From: Peronospora farinosa | Lineage: Eukaryota > Oomycota > Peronosporomycetes > Peronosporales > Peronosporaceae | Assembly (NCBI GenBank): GCA_947646735.1 | Contig: CANTFK010000705.1 | Span: forward strand, 1 to 64,000 | Reading direction: 5' to 3' | DNA: 64,000 nt | Shown here: positions 32,331-43,427 of the stretch, piece by piece | Numbering within the stretch: the stretch's first letter is position 1 | Layout: each line of letters begins with the position of its first letter | The notes under the pieces: model-generated | What the model saw: the letters and a program-made list of their open reading frames with translations, nothing else | Database searches by the model: none | What the model was told of the DNA's origin: nothing | Translations under genes and position numbers: made by a program

Positions 32331-33839
32331 ATGACATTGTCAAGCTCTTCTGGATCTTTTGTCAGCTCGTTGTCAGACTCGATATGGTTGATTATCGGCA
32401 TCATAGCTGCTGCAGTAGTTCTCCTTGCAATAGGAAGCTGGTGGATGTGTTGTCAACGGACACGCAAACGCTTCAATGGACCTCGGAACAGCCACAGTCA
32501 GAGTACTGAGTATATGGACGGCGTGCTGACCCCCGAGTACAGGGATTGCGTGCTCACACCAGGCCTTATGGCGATTGTAGCTGACGGCACCGGTCGCAAG
32601 TGGTTTTCTCAATTGTCACGTATGTCGAGTGTACCGTCAATGGAACTTTTGGAACAGCTCGGTACGGAAGGCACCAGAGTGTCTGGCAGTGCAGCTACGA
32701 CGACTGCTACAGCATTGTCGCCAATGACGTATGACTGGCTAGTGCAAAACGGTGACTGGAGTGACGAACTGGCGTGCAACACACTGGCTTTGGAGCAGTG
32801 TCGATTGCCACCACAGAGTGTCGTGAACGGTGAACTGCTGCATGAAGGTAGTTTCACCTTGACTTTTCGTGCTACTTTGAAGATAGAAGGCCAGACCAAT
32901 CGTCAGGTGGTCGTAAGACGCCTGCTTCTGGAACTGGCAGATCAGGAGACGTATTGTCAGGCCTTCATGGCAGACATATCACTCAGTGCTTCATTGTTGC
33001 ATCCACGCATCGTGGCTTTTGTAGGGTTTTATGACCCCACACGGCATGTCTATGACCTCGACTCGCCTTCATCGCCGGCGTACATGACAAATCAGGCACA
33101 GCCGTCAGCAGTGACTGAATTCATGCCAAACGGGGATTTGCGAGCGCTGCTGACACTGCGGCCCCGCAACGCATACAACTTTGGCTGGTTCCATTCCGTC
33201 TCAATGCCGAAAACCAAGGCACAACTTGCACTGGACATTGTAGATGCGCTCGTGTATTTGCACTCTAGACCAACAGGCGTCAACTTAACACTTCATCATC
33301 AACGACTCAAGGCTCAGCGCGTACTGCTATCGGAACAGTGTGATGCAAAACTGTGCGCGTTTGGTGTACGCCGTGCTTTGGATGTTCAGGCCACATTTGC
33401 ACGCAACGATTTCTCTGTTGCGTGGTTAGCACCTGAGATTCTACGAGGTGAATCTACAAGTGAACAAGCGGATGTGTACGCTTTAGGAGTGCTGTTTACG
33501 GAGCTCGACACGTGTACGCTGCCATTTGCGGCAGGCGTGGACATGGACGATGACATGGACGAGCAGCGCCAACTCGCGCTGTTAGTCAGCTCGGGTTGCA
33601 TCCGTCCAGCTTTGTCAATGGACTGTCCGATGCAAATTCAAGAGCTCGTCATGCGTTGCCTCAGTTTCTCACCGCAGCAGCGTCCGCCTGCAGTTGAAGT
33701 GCAGCACACGCTGCGAAATCTCATTAACGGCACAAGTATTTGCGATTCCTCATTGGCCTCGCTTTCGTCCAATGTGTCGTCGTTGCGAAGCACATCAGAG
33801 CTTAGCACTACAATACTCAGCACGATCTTCACTCCATGA
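32331..33839 (+). CDS. transmembrane TKL-like pseudokinase, 502 aa
   Basis: I start at ATG 32331; the frame is open to a GTG at 32322. A Ser-rich N-terminus precedes one membrane helix (WLIIGIIAAAVVLLAIG, about residues 19-36) and a basic stop-transfer QRTRKRF. A kinase fold at about 160-470 follows, giving the architecture of oomycete receptor-like TKL kinases. Key residues are lost. The glycine loop is LHEGSFTLTFRA. The ATP lysine position reads VVVRR. The catalytic HRDLK is LHHQRLKAQRVLL, with no Asp. DFG is CAFG. Structural motifs remain: VTEFMPNGDLRALL, WLAPEIL, DVYALGVLF and RCLSFSPQQRP. The fold is probably intact but without phosphotransfer, suggesting a scaffold or decoy role (inference). 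The gene converges with the SMYD gene. Confidence 0.85.
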   Translation: MTLSSSSGSFVSSLSDSIWLIIGIIAAAVVLLAIGSWWMCCQRTRKRFNGPRNSHSQSTEYMDGVLTPEYRDCVLTPGLMAIVADGTGRKWFSQLSRMSSVPSMELLEQLGTEGTRVSGSAATTTATALSPMTYDWLVQNGDWSDELACNTLALEQCRLPPQSVVNGELLHEGSFTLTFRATLKIEGQTNRQVVVRRLLLELADQETYCQAFMADISLSASLLHPRIVAFVGFYDPTRHVYDLDSPSSPAYMTNQAQPSAVTEFMPNGDLRALLTLRPRNAYNFGWFHSVSMPKTKAQLALDIVDALVYLHSRPTGVNLTLHHQRLKAQRVLLSEQCDAKLCAFGVRRALDVQATFARNDFSVAWLAPEILRGESTSEQADVYALGVLFTELDTCTLPFAAGVDMDDDMDEQRQLALLVSSGCIRPALSMDCPMQIQELVMRCLSFSPQQRPPAVEVQHTLRNLINGTSICDSSLASLSSNVSSLRSTSELSTTILSTIFTP

Positions 33840-34536
33840 TGAAGACTTTTTATTGCCATGAATCACAATTTCAAGGACCATGTGGATACTGTAATGGAAC
33901 GTATAAGTTTACTGTAAGAAGTAAAGGTTCCCAGTATACATCGACGGCTTGCAGCGTTTGGATCGACGTTAGCACACGACGGACTTGGACGGCGATACCA
34001 GCACGGTCGTCCAGCATTGTCAACAAGTTTATCGCTGACAAAAGCATCCAAAATTTCTCACGCAGCGGAAAGCACGGTAATTTATATGAATAGGCAGCAC
34101 TTAGCGACGCATTCGCAATCGAAAATAGCGCGCACAATTGTCGGTGAACGCTCCACGATAGCCATTCGTCTGTGGCTCCGTTAGCACCGATATTGCTGTA
34201 GCACTTAATGACTAAGCACCTTAAACATGTGTGTTTACATCTCTGCTTTGTAGCACATCGCCTTTCAATAATCCATGCTAGGTCAGTAATCTTGCGCATA
34301 CCTCTAGCAAAGGGGTGCTCTCCGTAAAGAACATGGCAACATCGTTCTAGAGAATCCCCAAGAGTATCAATGCTGAGCAAAAGAGACAGAAAGAGACAGA
34401 AAGTAGCGCCGCTGCAATTTGTCAGAGCGTTACTTGTCGTGTCGCGTTTCGTTTCCAACCATGAAAAAATTCCGCTTGTAAAGCGCTGTTTCGAACGGTG
34501 TACATCTAAAACATCGTTCACTTGACTCACCCCAAC
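33840..34536. other. convergent 3' region
   Basis: This lies between the stop of the pseudokinase (+) and the stop of the SMYD gene (-). A 219-codon minus frame (33871-34530) begins with GTG rather than ATG, has unremarkable composition and no motif I know, and starts 7 bases beyond the SMYD stop. I treat it as untranslated sequence, with low certainty. Confidence 0.4.
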
Positions 34537-36105
34537 TTACTTAATGGCCGCATCAGGGTGTGAATAGCCACAAATTTGCCGGATACTTGCCACTCGCTGG
34601 ACCGACGCTTCTGCCTTTGCAGTCATCCCAACATGTTTTGCAGCACGATAAATTTGCATGTGCAGTGTTTCGGTAGTGTGGTAATTGTCTGGTAGACCGC
34701 ATCGCATCCAAATACCCAGCAGCATCTCAGCAGTCTTTATTACACGTTTCCAGTCATTCTGGTCACTCGCAAGCTTCATTTTCACAGTGTAAAGTGCAAA
34801 TCGAGCTTCGATGTTGCGCTCAAAAAAACTTGCACACTCTTTTTTTAAACAAGAAAGACGCTGCTTCACGCTACTGCAATCGGAATTCACCAACTGCATA
34901 AGTTCCTCCATCACTCGCGTCTCTACTTGGTTTGCTTCTTCACTTTCTGCTATATCTCGGCCCATGTTGCGCAATGTAGCTTCATTTGTGCAACGCTTGC
35001 AAACACAGACAAAGCCAAATCCTCGAGCAAGCAGCTCTTGACGTCTCTTTCTCGTCTGCAACAAGTCAATGTAAGAGCACTCCACAGCATAACCACGCGG
35101 AATATCTACAATAGCGTGGAAGGCGAGTGTCCGAGTACGTGGATTGAAAGTAGGCGCCACATTTGGCAAACAAGAATGATTTAGCGCCATAGCTGCGTCA
35201 GGAAACACACCAGAACCCACACACGTGACACCATCAAGGTAGAGCGGATGAGCATTGCAGTGAACGCGCTGGAGTGTAATTGACACATGCTTCCGATCCA
35301 AATGTTGATTCGTCCTTTTGACAATAAATTCTGCAGCATGTTGTACATCACTTGCGTCATCCCCGTCTTCATTGTGAGCATTTAGCAGTCTTAAAGCTTG
35401 AGGATTCCGGACCATTTGCTCCATGCTCAGCACCGCAAGTGCCAACCGAATTGTCTCCACGTCCCCTAAATGGCCGTCACACCCTTTCCTTTTCAAATCT
35501 CGAAGTGCTTGACACTGGAAGTCATGCAGTTCTGCATCTGCTGCCAGACAATCACGGGAACAATACCGTGTGAAGGCACAGTCACCACACTCTAGGGCTT
35601 TTGTCCGTAGCAATGCAAAGCACCAGTGACACCGTTGATGGGTCAACGATTGCCGTACAATAACAGCAAAAGCTACAGCTTGGAATGCTTCTTCTCCTAG
35701 GTGAATGTACTGCTTGGCGACAGTAAAACGGCCAATACAGCCGATTTGGGAGCTCCAGAGCTCCACGCGAGGGTTATCAACCTCAAATTTCGAGTCATGA
35801 GAGCCACGACCCAATGCTGCATTAGCATCAGGTGATGCAGGATAGACAATAGACACTTGATGCTGTGAAACCCACTGCGAATGGACTTTGTTTCGCTGCT
35901 GAGAGGAGGCGACGGAAGGGATACGAGATGTGCACTTCCAAACGACGTAACTCAGCCCTGCTATTGAATTGACACGTAAAATTTCGACAGGTAAAAGATA
36001 AGATGTGTTAGATACAGAAAATAAATCGGAAGCAGTTGAGTGCTGCTGTAGACGGCAACATGCAGGTAGAGAGATGCCCGTAACTAACACATTGGTGGTG
36101 GTCAT
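34537..36105 (-). CDS. SMYD-type SET/MYND protein methyltransferase, 522 aa
   Basis: SMYD proteins use S-adenosylmethionine to methylate lysines on histone or other proteins. The frame starts at ATG 36103-36105. The SET N-part is IGRFTVAKQYIHLGEEAF (about 124-141). The MYND zinc finger has C159-x2-C, C173-x2-C, YCS-x2-C and the closing H/C pair HDFQC (about 194-198). The SET catalytic core has the pseudoknot motif ALNHSCLPN (307-315) and the tyrosine of ECSYIDLL (345). Post-SET cysteines are FVCVCKRC (366-372). The C-terminal 140 residues look helical, as in the TPR-like C-domain of the family. All expected motifs are present in order and length is normal, so the gene is probably functional. 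The first 100 residues are unrecognised. The start region faces a small plus-strand frame 88 bp away. Confidence 0.9.
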   Translation of the reverse strand: MTTTNVLVTGISLPACCRLQQHSTASDLFSVSNTSYLLPVEILRVNSIAGLSYVVWKCTSRIPSVASSQQRNKVHSQWVSQHQVSIVYPASPDANAALGRGSHDSKFEVDNPRVELWSSQIGCIGRFTVAKQYIHLGEEAFQAVAFAVIVRQSLTHQRCHWCFALLRTKALECGDCAFTRYCSRDCLAADAELHDFQCQALRDLKRKGCDGHLGDVETIRLALAVLSMEQMVRNPQALRLLNAHNEDGDDASDVQHAAEFIVKRTNQHLDRKHVSITLQRVHCNAHPLYLDGVTCVGSGVFPDAAMALNHSCLPNVAPTFNPRTRTLAFHAIVDIPRGYAVECSYIDLLQTRKRRQELLARGFGFVCVCKRCTNEATLRNMGRDIAESEEANQVETRVMEELMQLVNSDCSSVKQRLSCLKKECASFFERNIEARFALYTVKMKLASDQNDWKRVIKTAEMLLGIWMRCGLPDNYHTTETLHMQIYRAAKHVGMTAKAEASVQRVASIRQICGYSHPDAAIK

Positions 36106-36192
36106 GGGTTGATGACTCTTTTGGTTTGGTGTCTACCACATCAAAAGTTAGGTTGAAGATCAGTGAAAAGAGCCAGCTCGAATTTTCAGTAA

Positions 36193-36381
36193 ATGGACCC
36201 TTTTGACGATCTTCAACTTCCGAAAGGTCGCTTCCTTCGATTCATACAGTACGCAAGACGAGCATTTTCTTTCTCCCCCGCTCGCTTATCCGTTTCATTA
36301 TTCCGCACGCGATGGCGACGTGAACTATTGCTCATGTACGTAGAGATGTGCAAGTCGGCCTTGACTCTGGACCAGATGTAA
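36193..36381 (+). CDS. small basic ORF, possibly a first exon
   Basis: This is a 62-codon frame from ATG 36193, beginning MDPFDDLQLPKGRFLRF and rich in Arg. It is divergent from the SMYD gene, so the 87 bp between them may be a shared promoter. GTACGT inside the frame near 36335 fits a splice donor, and an AG acceptor (GTCGCAG) near 36577 leads into another open stretch (36558-36797). Whether these join is speculation; no family is recognised. Confidence 0.25.
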   Translation: MDPFDDLQLPKGRFLRFIQYARRAFSFSPARLSVSLFRTRWRRELLLMYVEMCKSALTLDQM

Positions 36382-37177
36382 ATAGTAGCCAAGCTTTGTT
36401 TTAAATCCACGTCGTTTCTCGTGACGATGAGCATGAAATAGCCAACAAATAATAATGACGCAAATCAAGCAGCTGTACCCAATTGCTAGGATAGTGCGTC
36501 AGTTTTCTGCCGTTTTCTCAAAGTTTACAGTATTAGCAGATTCTCGGCTTTGGTTAAATGGAAGCTATGTCGCAGGAAGGAGCCTCAAGTAAGCTGAGCT
36601 TCCAACCACCAACAAGCGCAACACAAAAGTATTACTTGGAGCAGACGAGCGTCATTTTCTTGACACTAATGCTAAATCAGATCACTGGATGTGCAGCGCA
36701 ACCGGCTCTTCTCAGATTACTACGGGTCCAGACTGATTATTCTTTCCTTATCATTGCATCAAATTTCACAATACTATCGGATAACACAAGCATCTGAGCA
36801 GATAATACCCCTTAAGTCCTCTCTTTTCTGATTGATTATCACGTATCTCGAATAATGGTTGTGATGATGTTTATGCACGACAACATCTGACCCTATCCCT
36901 TTCCTCCCCTCTCGCTCAAAATTGCCGACTCGCCGCTGATCAGACCACGACAACCAGTTTCTGCTGTTGTTATACCGGTATCTCTCATAGGAAAGACACC
37001 ACATCCCCCCAAAAGAATCATCACCACCACGTCCTTCCATTCCGAATCACCCGGTGGTGGCGCCGTACGTGACGATATTTTAAACCCCTCGTGATCACTA
37101 TTGTAAAGTATTCTTTACGTTTCGGAAGTGTGAATAACTTTGACAATCTTTTTCTTCCAAGTAGTAAGAATATACAA
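36382..37177. other. intergenic upstream of the AGC kinase gene
   Basis: Apart from the possible second exon at about 36558-36797, nothing is recognised. The last 250 bases contain C-rich runs and two facing copies of CACCACCAC and GTGGTGG around 37024-37060 that could fold near the expected promoter. Confidence 0.35.
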
Positions 37178-39913
37178 ATGCCAAGTCCACATCGCACACA
37201 ATCTGGACGTCGTGGGAGTTTGGGTCGAGCCAATTGCACAAGTGCAGAAGATTCATGTGTCTTTGTGGACAAATTGATTCGTGGTGTCCAACTACGGTTA
37301 CATAAAGAACTGGGGTTTCGTGAAGTAGTCGTAGCTACAGGACAAGAAGCTTCTGATATTGACACAGATTCAAGTGGTGCACACAATTCGGTCGAGTCAC
37401 CTGGTGTGGCAGACACACAACAACCCTGGGAAGTTTACAATAAAGCTATTGATCGACAGAGCTTAGACGCTTCACAATGTAGTGAATGTATTCAAGGCAC
37501 TGTTTATGTATCAGATGGATACGAAAAGAAACAGAGACTATTGGTTATTGTACCATACAGAGAAGCAGGTATTTGGAGTCGAAGTATCTGTATGAATCAA
37601 TTTGACAGTGACAGTGACAGTGGTTCGATGATGTCGTACTTAAAAAAAGCACTTAATGAGAACTATGGAGTCGTGATTTTCAATCCAGCCGCACAAAGTT
37701 GTCATCCACGTGCTCATGTGGAGAATGCATGGGATCAATTGATTGCACCATTATTAAGTGACGTTTTTATCGTTGCTTTCTCACGTGGCGCGCAGATGGT
37801 TCTTCATTTACTCAATTATGACAATGGATTAGGTGTTATACAGGATCGAGTGAAAGCTCTAGCATTAGTGGAACCCTCACATTATGTCAGTGAAAGTGAT
37901 TCGTACTTTGCACGAAGAGTTTTAGCTCGACGTGCAGTCGCCTGGATTCTGAATTCGGAAATTGATGTGGGCTACAAAATTCCACAAGGACATACTCGTC
38001 ATGGCTGTATTTGTGTATCAGCAGGTACAGTACCGTCCAATGTCTTGGGCAGTAGTGGTGCTTATGCACTGGAGATGGTCAAGAGTTCAGTATTTGGATC
38101 CTTTGCAGCTAGAGGAGGTGAGGCGGCAGGAATTACTGTGAATGCAAGCAAGATTAATGCCTGTGGCATTTGTCATCGTAAATTGACGATGTTGAATCGA
38201 CGGATCCCGTGCTCCTGGTGTGAAGTCAAGTACTGTAGTCACTGCTGTGAAGACAAATTTGTACCGGCTTTTGGTAGCTGGCGTGTCTGCTCATTGTGCC
38301 AGTCACTGCCGTGCTTGATTGACCCACGTCGTAAAAATCGCAGTGCGAAAAACCACACGAGTCCAACGGCTGCTGCACATGAACGCTGCAGTGTTTTTAT
38401 TCGTCCTATGGCGGATGATGATGGTCCTGTGTGTTTGGGAGACTTTGAAATTGTCAAACTCGTAGGGCGTGGTGCATGTGGCCGTGTCAAGCTTGTGCGT
38501 AAGAAACACGGCTACGATGAAGGTGTGTTTTACGCTATGAAGGCTATTCGCAAGAAACTTGTGATTCAGCGTGGCCTCGTAGAAGCGACAAACGCCGAGC
38601 GGCGCATTCTTGATCGAATCAAACATCCGTATGTGGCTACACTGTGTTATGCCTTCCAAACGGAGGCGAAGCTGTATCTGCTGTCGAAGTATTATCCCGG
38701 TGGCAATTTGCTGGACCAGATGCGGCTAGCACGAAGGTTCCAAGAAGATCGTACGAAATTGTATACTGCCGAGGTGGCGCTTGCTATCCGTCACTTGCAC
38801 CAGAATGATATTATTTATCGCGACCTGAAGCTGGAGAATGTGCTGGTGGACTCCGACGGTCATGTGGCGCTCACGGATTTTGGAATGTCTAAAGAGAATA
38901 TGCCTAGCCACGGTCGTACGTCTACGTTTGTTGGTACGTACCAGATGATGGCACCTGAGGTGTTCGACGGCAAGTCGTACTCGCGTGCGGTGGACTGGTG
39001 GGCTCTTGGTGTAATGGTATATGAAATGATCGATGGTCGTACGCCATTCAACGCCAAGACTAACCGTCTCATTAAGGAGCGAATTGTAAACGTGGATTTG
39101 AAATTCTCGCCTCGTTTCAATGAAGATGCGAAGGATTTTGTATTCAAGTTGCTGACTAAGAACGAAAACGACCGTTTGGGCTCGGGTGAGCATGGTTTTG
39201 AGCAAATTAAGCACCACCCGTGGTTCAATGGACTCGACTGGGACAGTGTGGAGCGTAAGGAAGCGCTGTTTGAGGGTCAGTATGCTCTCATGGAAAAGCA
39301 CGCCAAGGAGTACCGTACTGAGGATATCTTTGAGACGTACATGAACACGGTGGAGGTCCCCATTGACACACCTGCGTCGGTGAAGAACTCGAGTAATGAG
39401 CTGTTCAACGATTTTGCTTTCAACTATATGGACGGACCTGATGAGGAGCAGCGAGATATTCCAGAGCCGGATGGGAAGAGCAGTCGCAAGAATTTATTGT
39501 CGCCCATGTCTGCCACCGAGAGCATTACTGAACGATCTTCGAAGCCTAAACCTCTCACTGAGAAGGAAGACGAGATGTTGGATACATTCTTGTCTTCAAA
39601 TGGGTCGCATTTTGATCTTACTCAGCTGCGGCCAAACCAGGCCACAGACTTTGGTGTGTCTGTGTCTGTCTGCTCGTCGCTGAGCTGGACAGGAACTGAC
39701 GATGAGACTGTCGAGCCTGTCGAGCAGATAGATGGCGTGCTGGAGACGACAAAAGAGGATGAGGAAAATGTAGTGGTGATCAACAAAAAGAACTCGCCGA
39801 GCCTCACCAAGAAGCAGCCAATATCTACCACAAGCAACGACGACTCGCAGTCGACGAAGACTGGCAGCAACTCGGATGTTGCTGCCGCAACAGAAGTCAC
39901 ACAAGCCTCGTGA
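37178..39913 (+). CDS. Arb2-like / FYVE-like zinc finger / AGC protein kinase fusion, 911 aa
   Basis: I start at ATG 37178; the frame is open to a GTG at 37091. At about residues 80-300 lies an alpha/beta-hydrolase-like section: LLVIVPYREAG, GVVIFNPAAQSCH, HVENAWDQLI and IVAFSRGAQMVLHLL. This resembles the Arb2/FAM172 domain, with Ser of SRGA at the nucleophile elbow. At about 329-374 there are eight Cys in FYVE-like C-x2-C pairs (CGICHRKL, CSWC, YCSHCC, CSLC), without the RRHHCR basic patch that binds PI3P. At about 423-682 is an intact AGC kinase: GRGACGRVKL, Lys455 in YAMKAIRKK, YRDLKLENVL (Asp549), TDFGMSKE (Asp567) and activation loop TSTFVGTYQMMAPEV in place of the usual TFCGTPEY. A C-tail with a degenerate hydrophobic motif FNDFAFNY and an acidic Ser/Thr-rich end follow. 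Probably an active signalling kinase; the partner domains suggest membrane or protein docking (inference). Confidence 0.88.
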   Translation: MPSPHRTQSGRRGSLGRANCTSAEDSCVFVDKLIRGVQLRLHKELGFREVVVATGQEASDIDTDSSGAHNSVESPGVADTQQPWEVYNKAIDRQSLDASQCSECIQGTVYVSDGYEKKQRLLVIVPYREAGIWSRSICMNQFDSDSDSGSMMSYLKKALNENYGVVIFNPAAQSCHPRAHVENAWDQLIAPLLSDVFIVAFSRGAQMVLHLLNYDNGLGVIQDRVKALALVEPSHYVSESDSYFARRVLARRAVAWILNSEIDVGYKIPQGHTRHGCICVSAGTVPSNVLGSSGAYALEMVKSSVFGSFAARGGEAAGITVNASKINACGICHRKLTMLNRRIPCSWCEVKYCSHCCEDKFVPAFGSWRVCSLCQSLPCLIDPRRKNRSAKNHTSPTAAAHERCSVFIRPMADDDGPVCLGDFEIVKLVGRGACGRVKLVRKKHGYDEGVFYAMKAIRKKLVIQRGLVEATNAERRILDRIKHPYVATLCYAFQTEAKLYLLSKYYPGGNLLDQMRLARRFQEDRTKLYTAEVALAIRHLHQNDIIYRDLKLENVLVDSDGHVALTDFGMSKENMPSHGRTSTFVGTYQMMAPEVFDGKSYSRAVDWWALGVMVYEMIDGRTPFNAKTNRLIKERIVNVDLKFSPRFNEDAKDFVFKLLTKNENDRLGSGEHGFEQIKHHPWFNGLDWDSVERKEALFEGQYALMEKHAKEYRTEDIFETYMNTVEVPIDTPASVKNSSNELFNDFAFNYMDGPDEEQRDIPEPDGKSSRKNLLSPMSATESITERSSKPKPLTEKEDEMLDTFLSSNGSHFDLTQLRPNQATDFGVSVSVCSSLSWTGTDDETVEPVEQIDGVLETTKEDEENVVVINKKNSPSLTKKQPISTTSNDDSQSTKTGSNSDVAAATEVTQAS

Positions 39914-40954
39914 TTGTTGTGGTTACAAAAAAGAGAAAGTGACAAGCGCGGCGCGATTGGCTTGCCGGAAGTAATGGGACAGCCCAGAGCAAGACGAATT
40001 GCTTGTGGTTGAACAGCGATGGACAGGTTGCAACTGCTAGCACCAACAAAGCTGGATAGACACAAAACGGATGAAACCAGTGGATGCAGTCGCATTGGAT
40101 AAGTACCTAGACTTTAGACCTCATATATCTACAATCTAGAGGCAGCTATGTTTTGCAGCTAAAGGGCTTTGGTAAGCGCTTGTAGCACTTCCATGTAGAC
40201 TGTTTCCTTGAATTTGTTGTTCAAAAGTGCTGTGTTCACATCCAGTTACATGCTCGTTAAGCTCTTTGGTCCAACTTTCTGCGCTTGACCTGGTCGACCT
40301 GAGTACCACCACCCAATACGCTTGACTGGACAATTACTTGACCTGTGACTACTGATCGGTAGCTCATCCCGGTTTTTATTGCTTGAACGCTGAGTGTTCA
40401 TGCATCACCAGTATGCGCTGCAGAGGTTGTAAATATGGCCAGCCCACTTTCTCGCGTACATTACCATGCACTGCATCCCACAAATACAAATATTGAGCAA
40501 TGCTCAAGCTGAACAGTTCGATACCTCGAGACAATGTTCAAGATTTAGTATCGATGCAAAATCGTTCCTGTGCGGCTTCCGTCCTTTTGTCATTCAAGGA
40601 TAATGAGACCCGGACTATTCCCACAACTTCGAAGCAATTCATCATCTCTATTATCCTTGCTACAAAATCTCCAAACAGCTCTCCATCGTTTCGTCAGCTT
40701 CCTCACTCTTCGATAACCTTAGTAGCAGCTCTTTCTTCAGTGCTACGCTCCTCTGCTTCAAATTTCTTAGCTCCTTCTCCAAACAGTCAACAGATCAAAA
40801 CTACGTCTCGCTCAAATGTCTTCGTCTAAGTCTTCATAACCTTCATTTTGAGAAACTTACTACCTCATATGTACTCGAGCACGTACGTCATCGATACAAA
40901 CTGCTCGTGCAACGTTATCGAGTTAATGAGGACTGAATCAAACAGATGATCTTG
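39914..40954. other. convergent intergenic region
   Basis: The region is the 3' flank of the AGC kinase (+) and of the BED/hAT gene (-). Frames at 40136-40333 (-) and 40500-40829 (+) are Ser-rich and unconvincing. No repeat or RNA gene was seen. Confidence 0.4.
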
Positions 40955-43427
40955 TCAAGGAATTCTCGTGTTGACATTCTCGTTATTGACGGCCAATAGT
41001 GTTGTGCTTGCGCTTAGTTGTTGATACTGGTGCCAGTTGTGGTGCAGCATGCAACGCTTCTCTGCTCGCTCAGCAGCTTCAGCTACCCAGTCAGCCCCTT
41101 CCTGCATTTTGAAGCGCAAGAGCGACGATCCTAGAGCTCGAAACGGTGGAGGCTGCTGGCCGAGGTATATGCGCGCTAGCAGTGACGCCGCTGGATGCGC
41201 CTGCTGGCCAACATCACGGAACCACTTCAATATATCCACGTGATGGTACAACTTTAGCAAGTTGTACTGGCCCTTATCAAACAAGTCGGCCCCGTTGTGC
41301 GCAAGAGTATCCCACGCGACGTAAACTTTCTGCCACTCTTGCCAAGCGCGAGCCTCATCCTCGGCTACGGCATCACTTGAACGCCTAACAGTGGTCGAAG
41401 TGGACGATGCAGCAGGCGGCTGATTCTTTGGTCCATCAACCATTAGAAGAGCACTAATTTCATCATCGTCGTCGTCGTCATCTTCAATCTCATCACTGGC
41501 ACTAGGGCTTCCATCGCCGTTACGAGTTGCAAGCAGCTCAAAGGCAGCACGATGTTCTTGGCGCAAAGCTTCTTGAGCGCAATGAAAAGCATGAGAGTCC
41601 GTTACAAGATTGGCAACCTTCGAACTGATGCGTGGATCCAACAGCATGGCTTTAATTTCATCAGCAACAGCTAGCGGAGTCGAAGGACTCGCGAAAGTCT
41701 GTGCGATGAGCTGACGAAGCTGCAGGATACACTGTCGGCCCGTTGAAGTAAATGTGTCCACGCGTTTGGCCTTACGGCGCGCGGCACTCTTGGCGAGCGA
41801 TGAAGCGACGGCGGGTTCATCCATTGAGTAACACTTGAAGCTAGAGGCATTGGTTGTGACTGAAAGGAGACGTCGGAACAGCATAGCGTACGATGGTGCC
41901 ACTGCTCCCAATCTTGGAGCAATACGATCTTCTAGACGAAACTGTCCGAGATGATTCAAAATCGCCTCGATTTCGGCGACAGTCTGCCAATCCTCCGTAG
42001 TAAGCTGCGTCCACGCTTCCACTAACTGAGGCTTAGTTGCTGTCGATCTCACGGTGGAATTGAAATAGGACCAGTACACAGGAAACTGCGCGCAACTAGC
42101 CTTGAGGAGATTCGCAATCGCACCAAACGAAGTCGAGGCGGCGTATGTCAGATCTTCAATCGACGAAGTCAAGCAAAATGACAAGTGCGCATCATGAGTG
42201 GCATCAACTTCAGCCGGAGCATGGGTCTGATCAGGTAACTCAAAGAATCTCACCAGCTCTTGAAGTAAGCGCAAAATACGGCGAACGTTCGTCTCAATGC
42301 CAAACGAACTGCCAGGACCAACACCCAGTGCATCAATCACACATCGACGCAGTGACCGTGTAAGCAAGTCCTCTTCCTCATCACTTGAGATTTCGTATTT
42401 TTCCTCAGCAGCAAGGCTTGACGGCATATCATCATCAACAGGCACATGAAATCGTGCATAGTCTAAAATCGACTGGATATTGTACGTCTTTGACACAGTT
42501 TCAGTCACAAGCTGCTTCACTTGTTTGTCCCAATCACGCTTAACTGTTTTTACTGCAAGTACCAAGTCTACTCTTCGCCACTGGGAGTCAATGAAACCAA
42601 TAGCAAGACTAAAAAAAGCCTTTTTCGGATTCAACGCCTCATCATCGGTCGTTTTCTGAGCAATTGGTCGAAATTCTTGATGAAGACATAGAAACGGTAG
42701 TCCCTTAGCAGCTTGCAACTCTGCAGCCAGATATGGTTTTAATAACTTGCTAAAGTTTGTAAATTCATCTTGCACCTGATTCTTTACATCCACCATAGTC
42801 GGTAAAGTAAAATACCCAGATATCGATTGTTTCATAAAATGTTGAAAAGCTTCATCTTGTAGTATAGAAATGGATAATCCTGACGAAAGTAGCCACTTTT
42901 TCATCAGATCCACCGTCTTGTCCATTGTACATGTACGTCCAGTACGTAGTAGTTCTGTATCTAGTCCTTTACTTGGTTTCATTTCCTCCGTTCGACTTTT
43001 TATCATTTTTTTCTTTGTTTCGACTTTGATTTTCTTTTTTTTGGAAGAATTTCTTCATTTTTTCCAATTTCTTTTTTTCGACTAATGCATTTCGTTTACG
43101 AAGATTATGGTCGGCAATAGCAAGAAATTCATCGGGATGCACACGTCGCATATGTGCCACTGCATTTGTGGACATGCGTTGACGCATTAAGGCATTTTTC
43201 CAGCTTGAATTTTTTTTCCAATTGATTGCAATGATGTTTTATTGGCACATAGAATACAAATGTGGGTATAGGGACGATCGCTATTTTTGGCATTTGAAAG
43301 TGGTGTCGTTAATTTGTGAATATATTGCCAGACGGGGAGATCAGTTTGTGGACGATGGATGACTGATACTGGAATATCATATTCATCGGTAGTCAATGGA
43401 TCCGGGACATGTATATTATCACCTCGC
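40955..43427 (-). pseudogene. BED-finger/hAT-transposase-derived protein, two homopolymer frameshifts
   Basis: Three minus-strand frames form one collinear product. 43187-43447 has a BED-finger start (PVWQYIHKLT, then YTHICILCANKTSLQ). 42969-43187 has its second half (MSTNAVAHMRRVHPDEF, the paired His). 40955-43006 encodes 683 residues ending in a hAT dimerisation-like segment (YHHVDILKWFRDVGQQAHPA, then LLARIYLG). The frames join at A-runs: eight A at 43210-43217 and an A-rich stretch near 43010. The long central part is open, has an acidic patch (EIEDDDDDDDE) and no terminal inverted repeats were found, so it resembles a domesticated transposase more than a live element. The frameshifts may be sequencing errors at homopolymers; if real, the BED finger is detached. 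The start is uncertain (first ATG near 43427). Confidence 0.65.

Noticed and set aside
33871..34530. 219-codon minus-strand frame downstream of the SMYD gene
   Set aside because: It starts with GTG, lies in the expected 3' region and resembles no protein I know.
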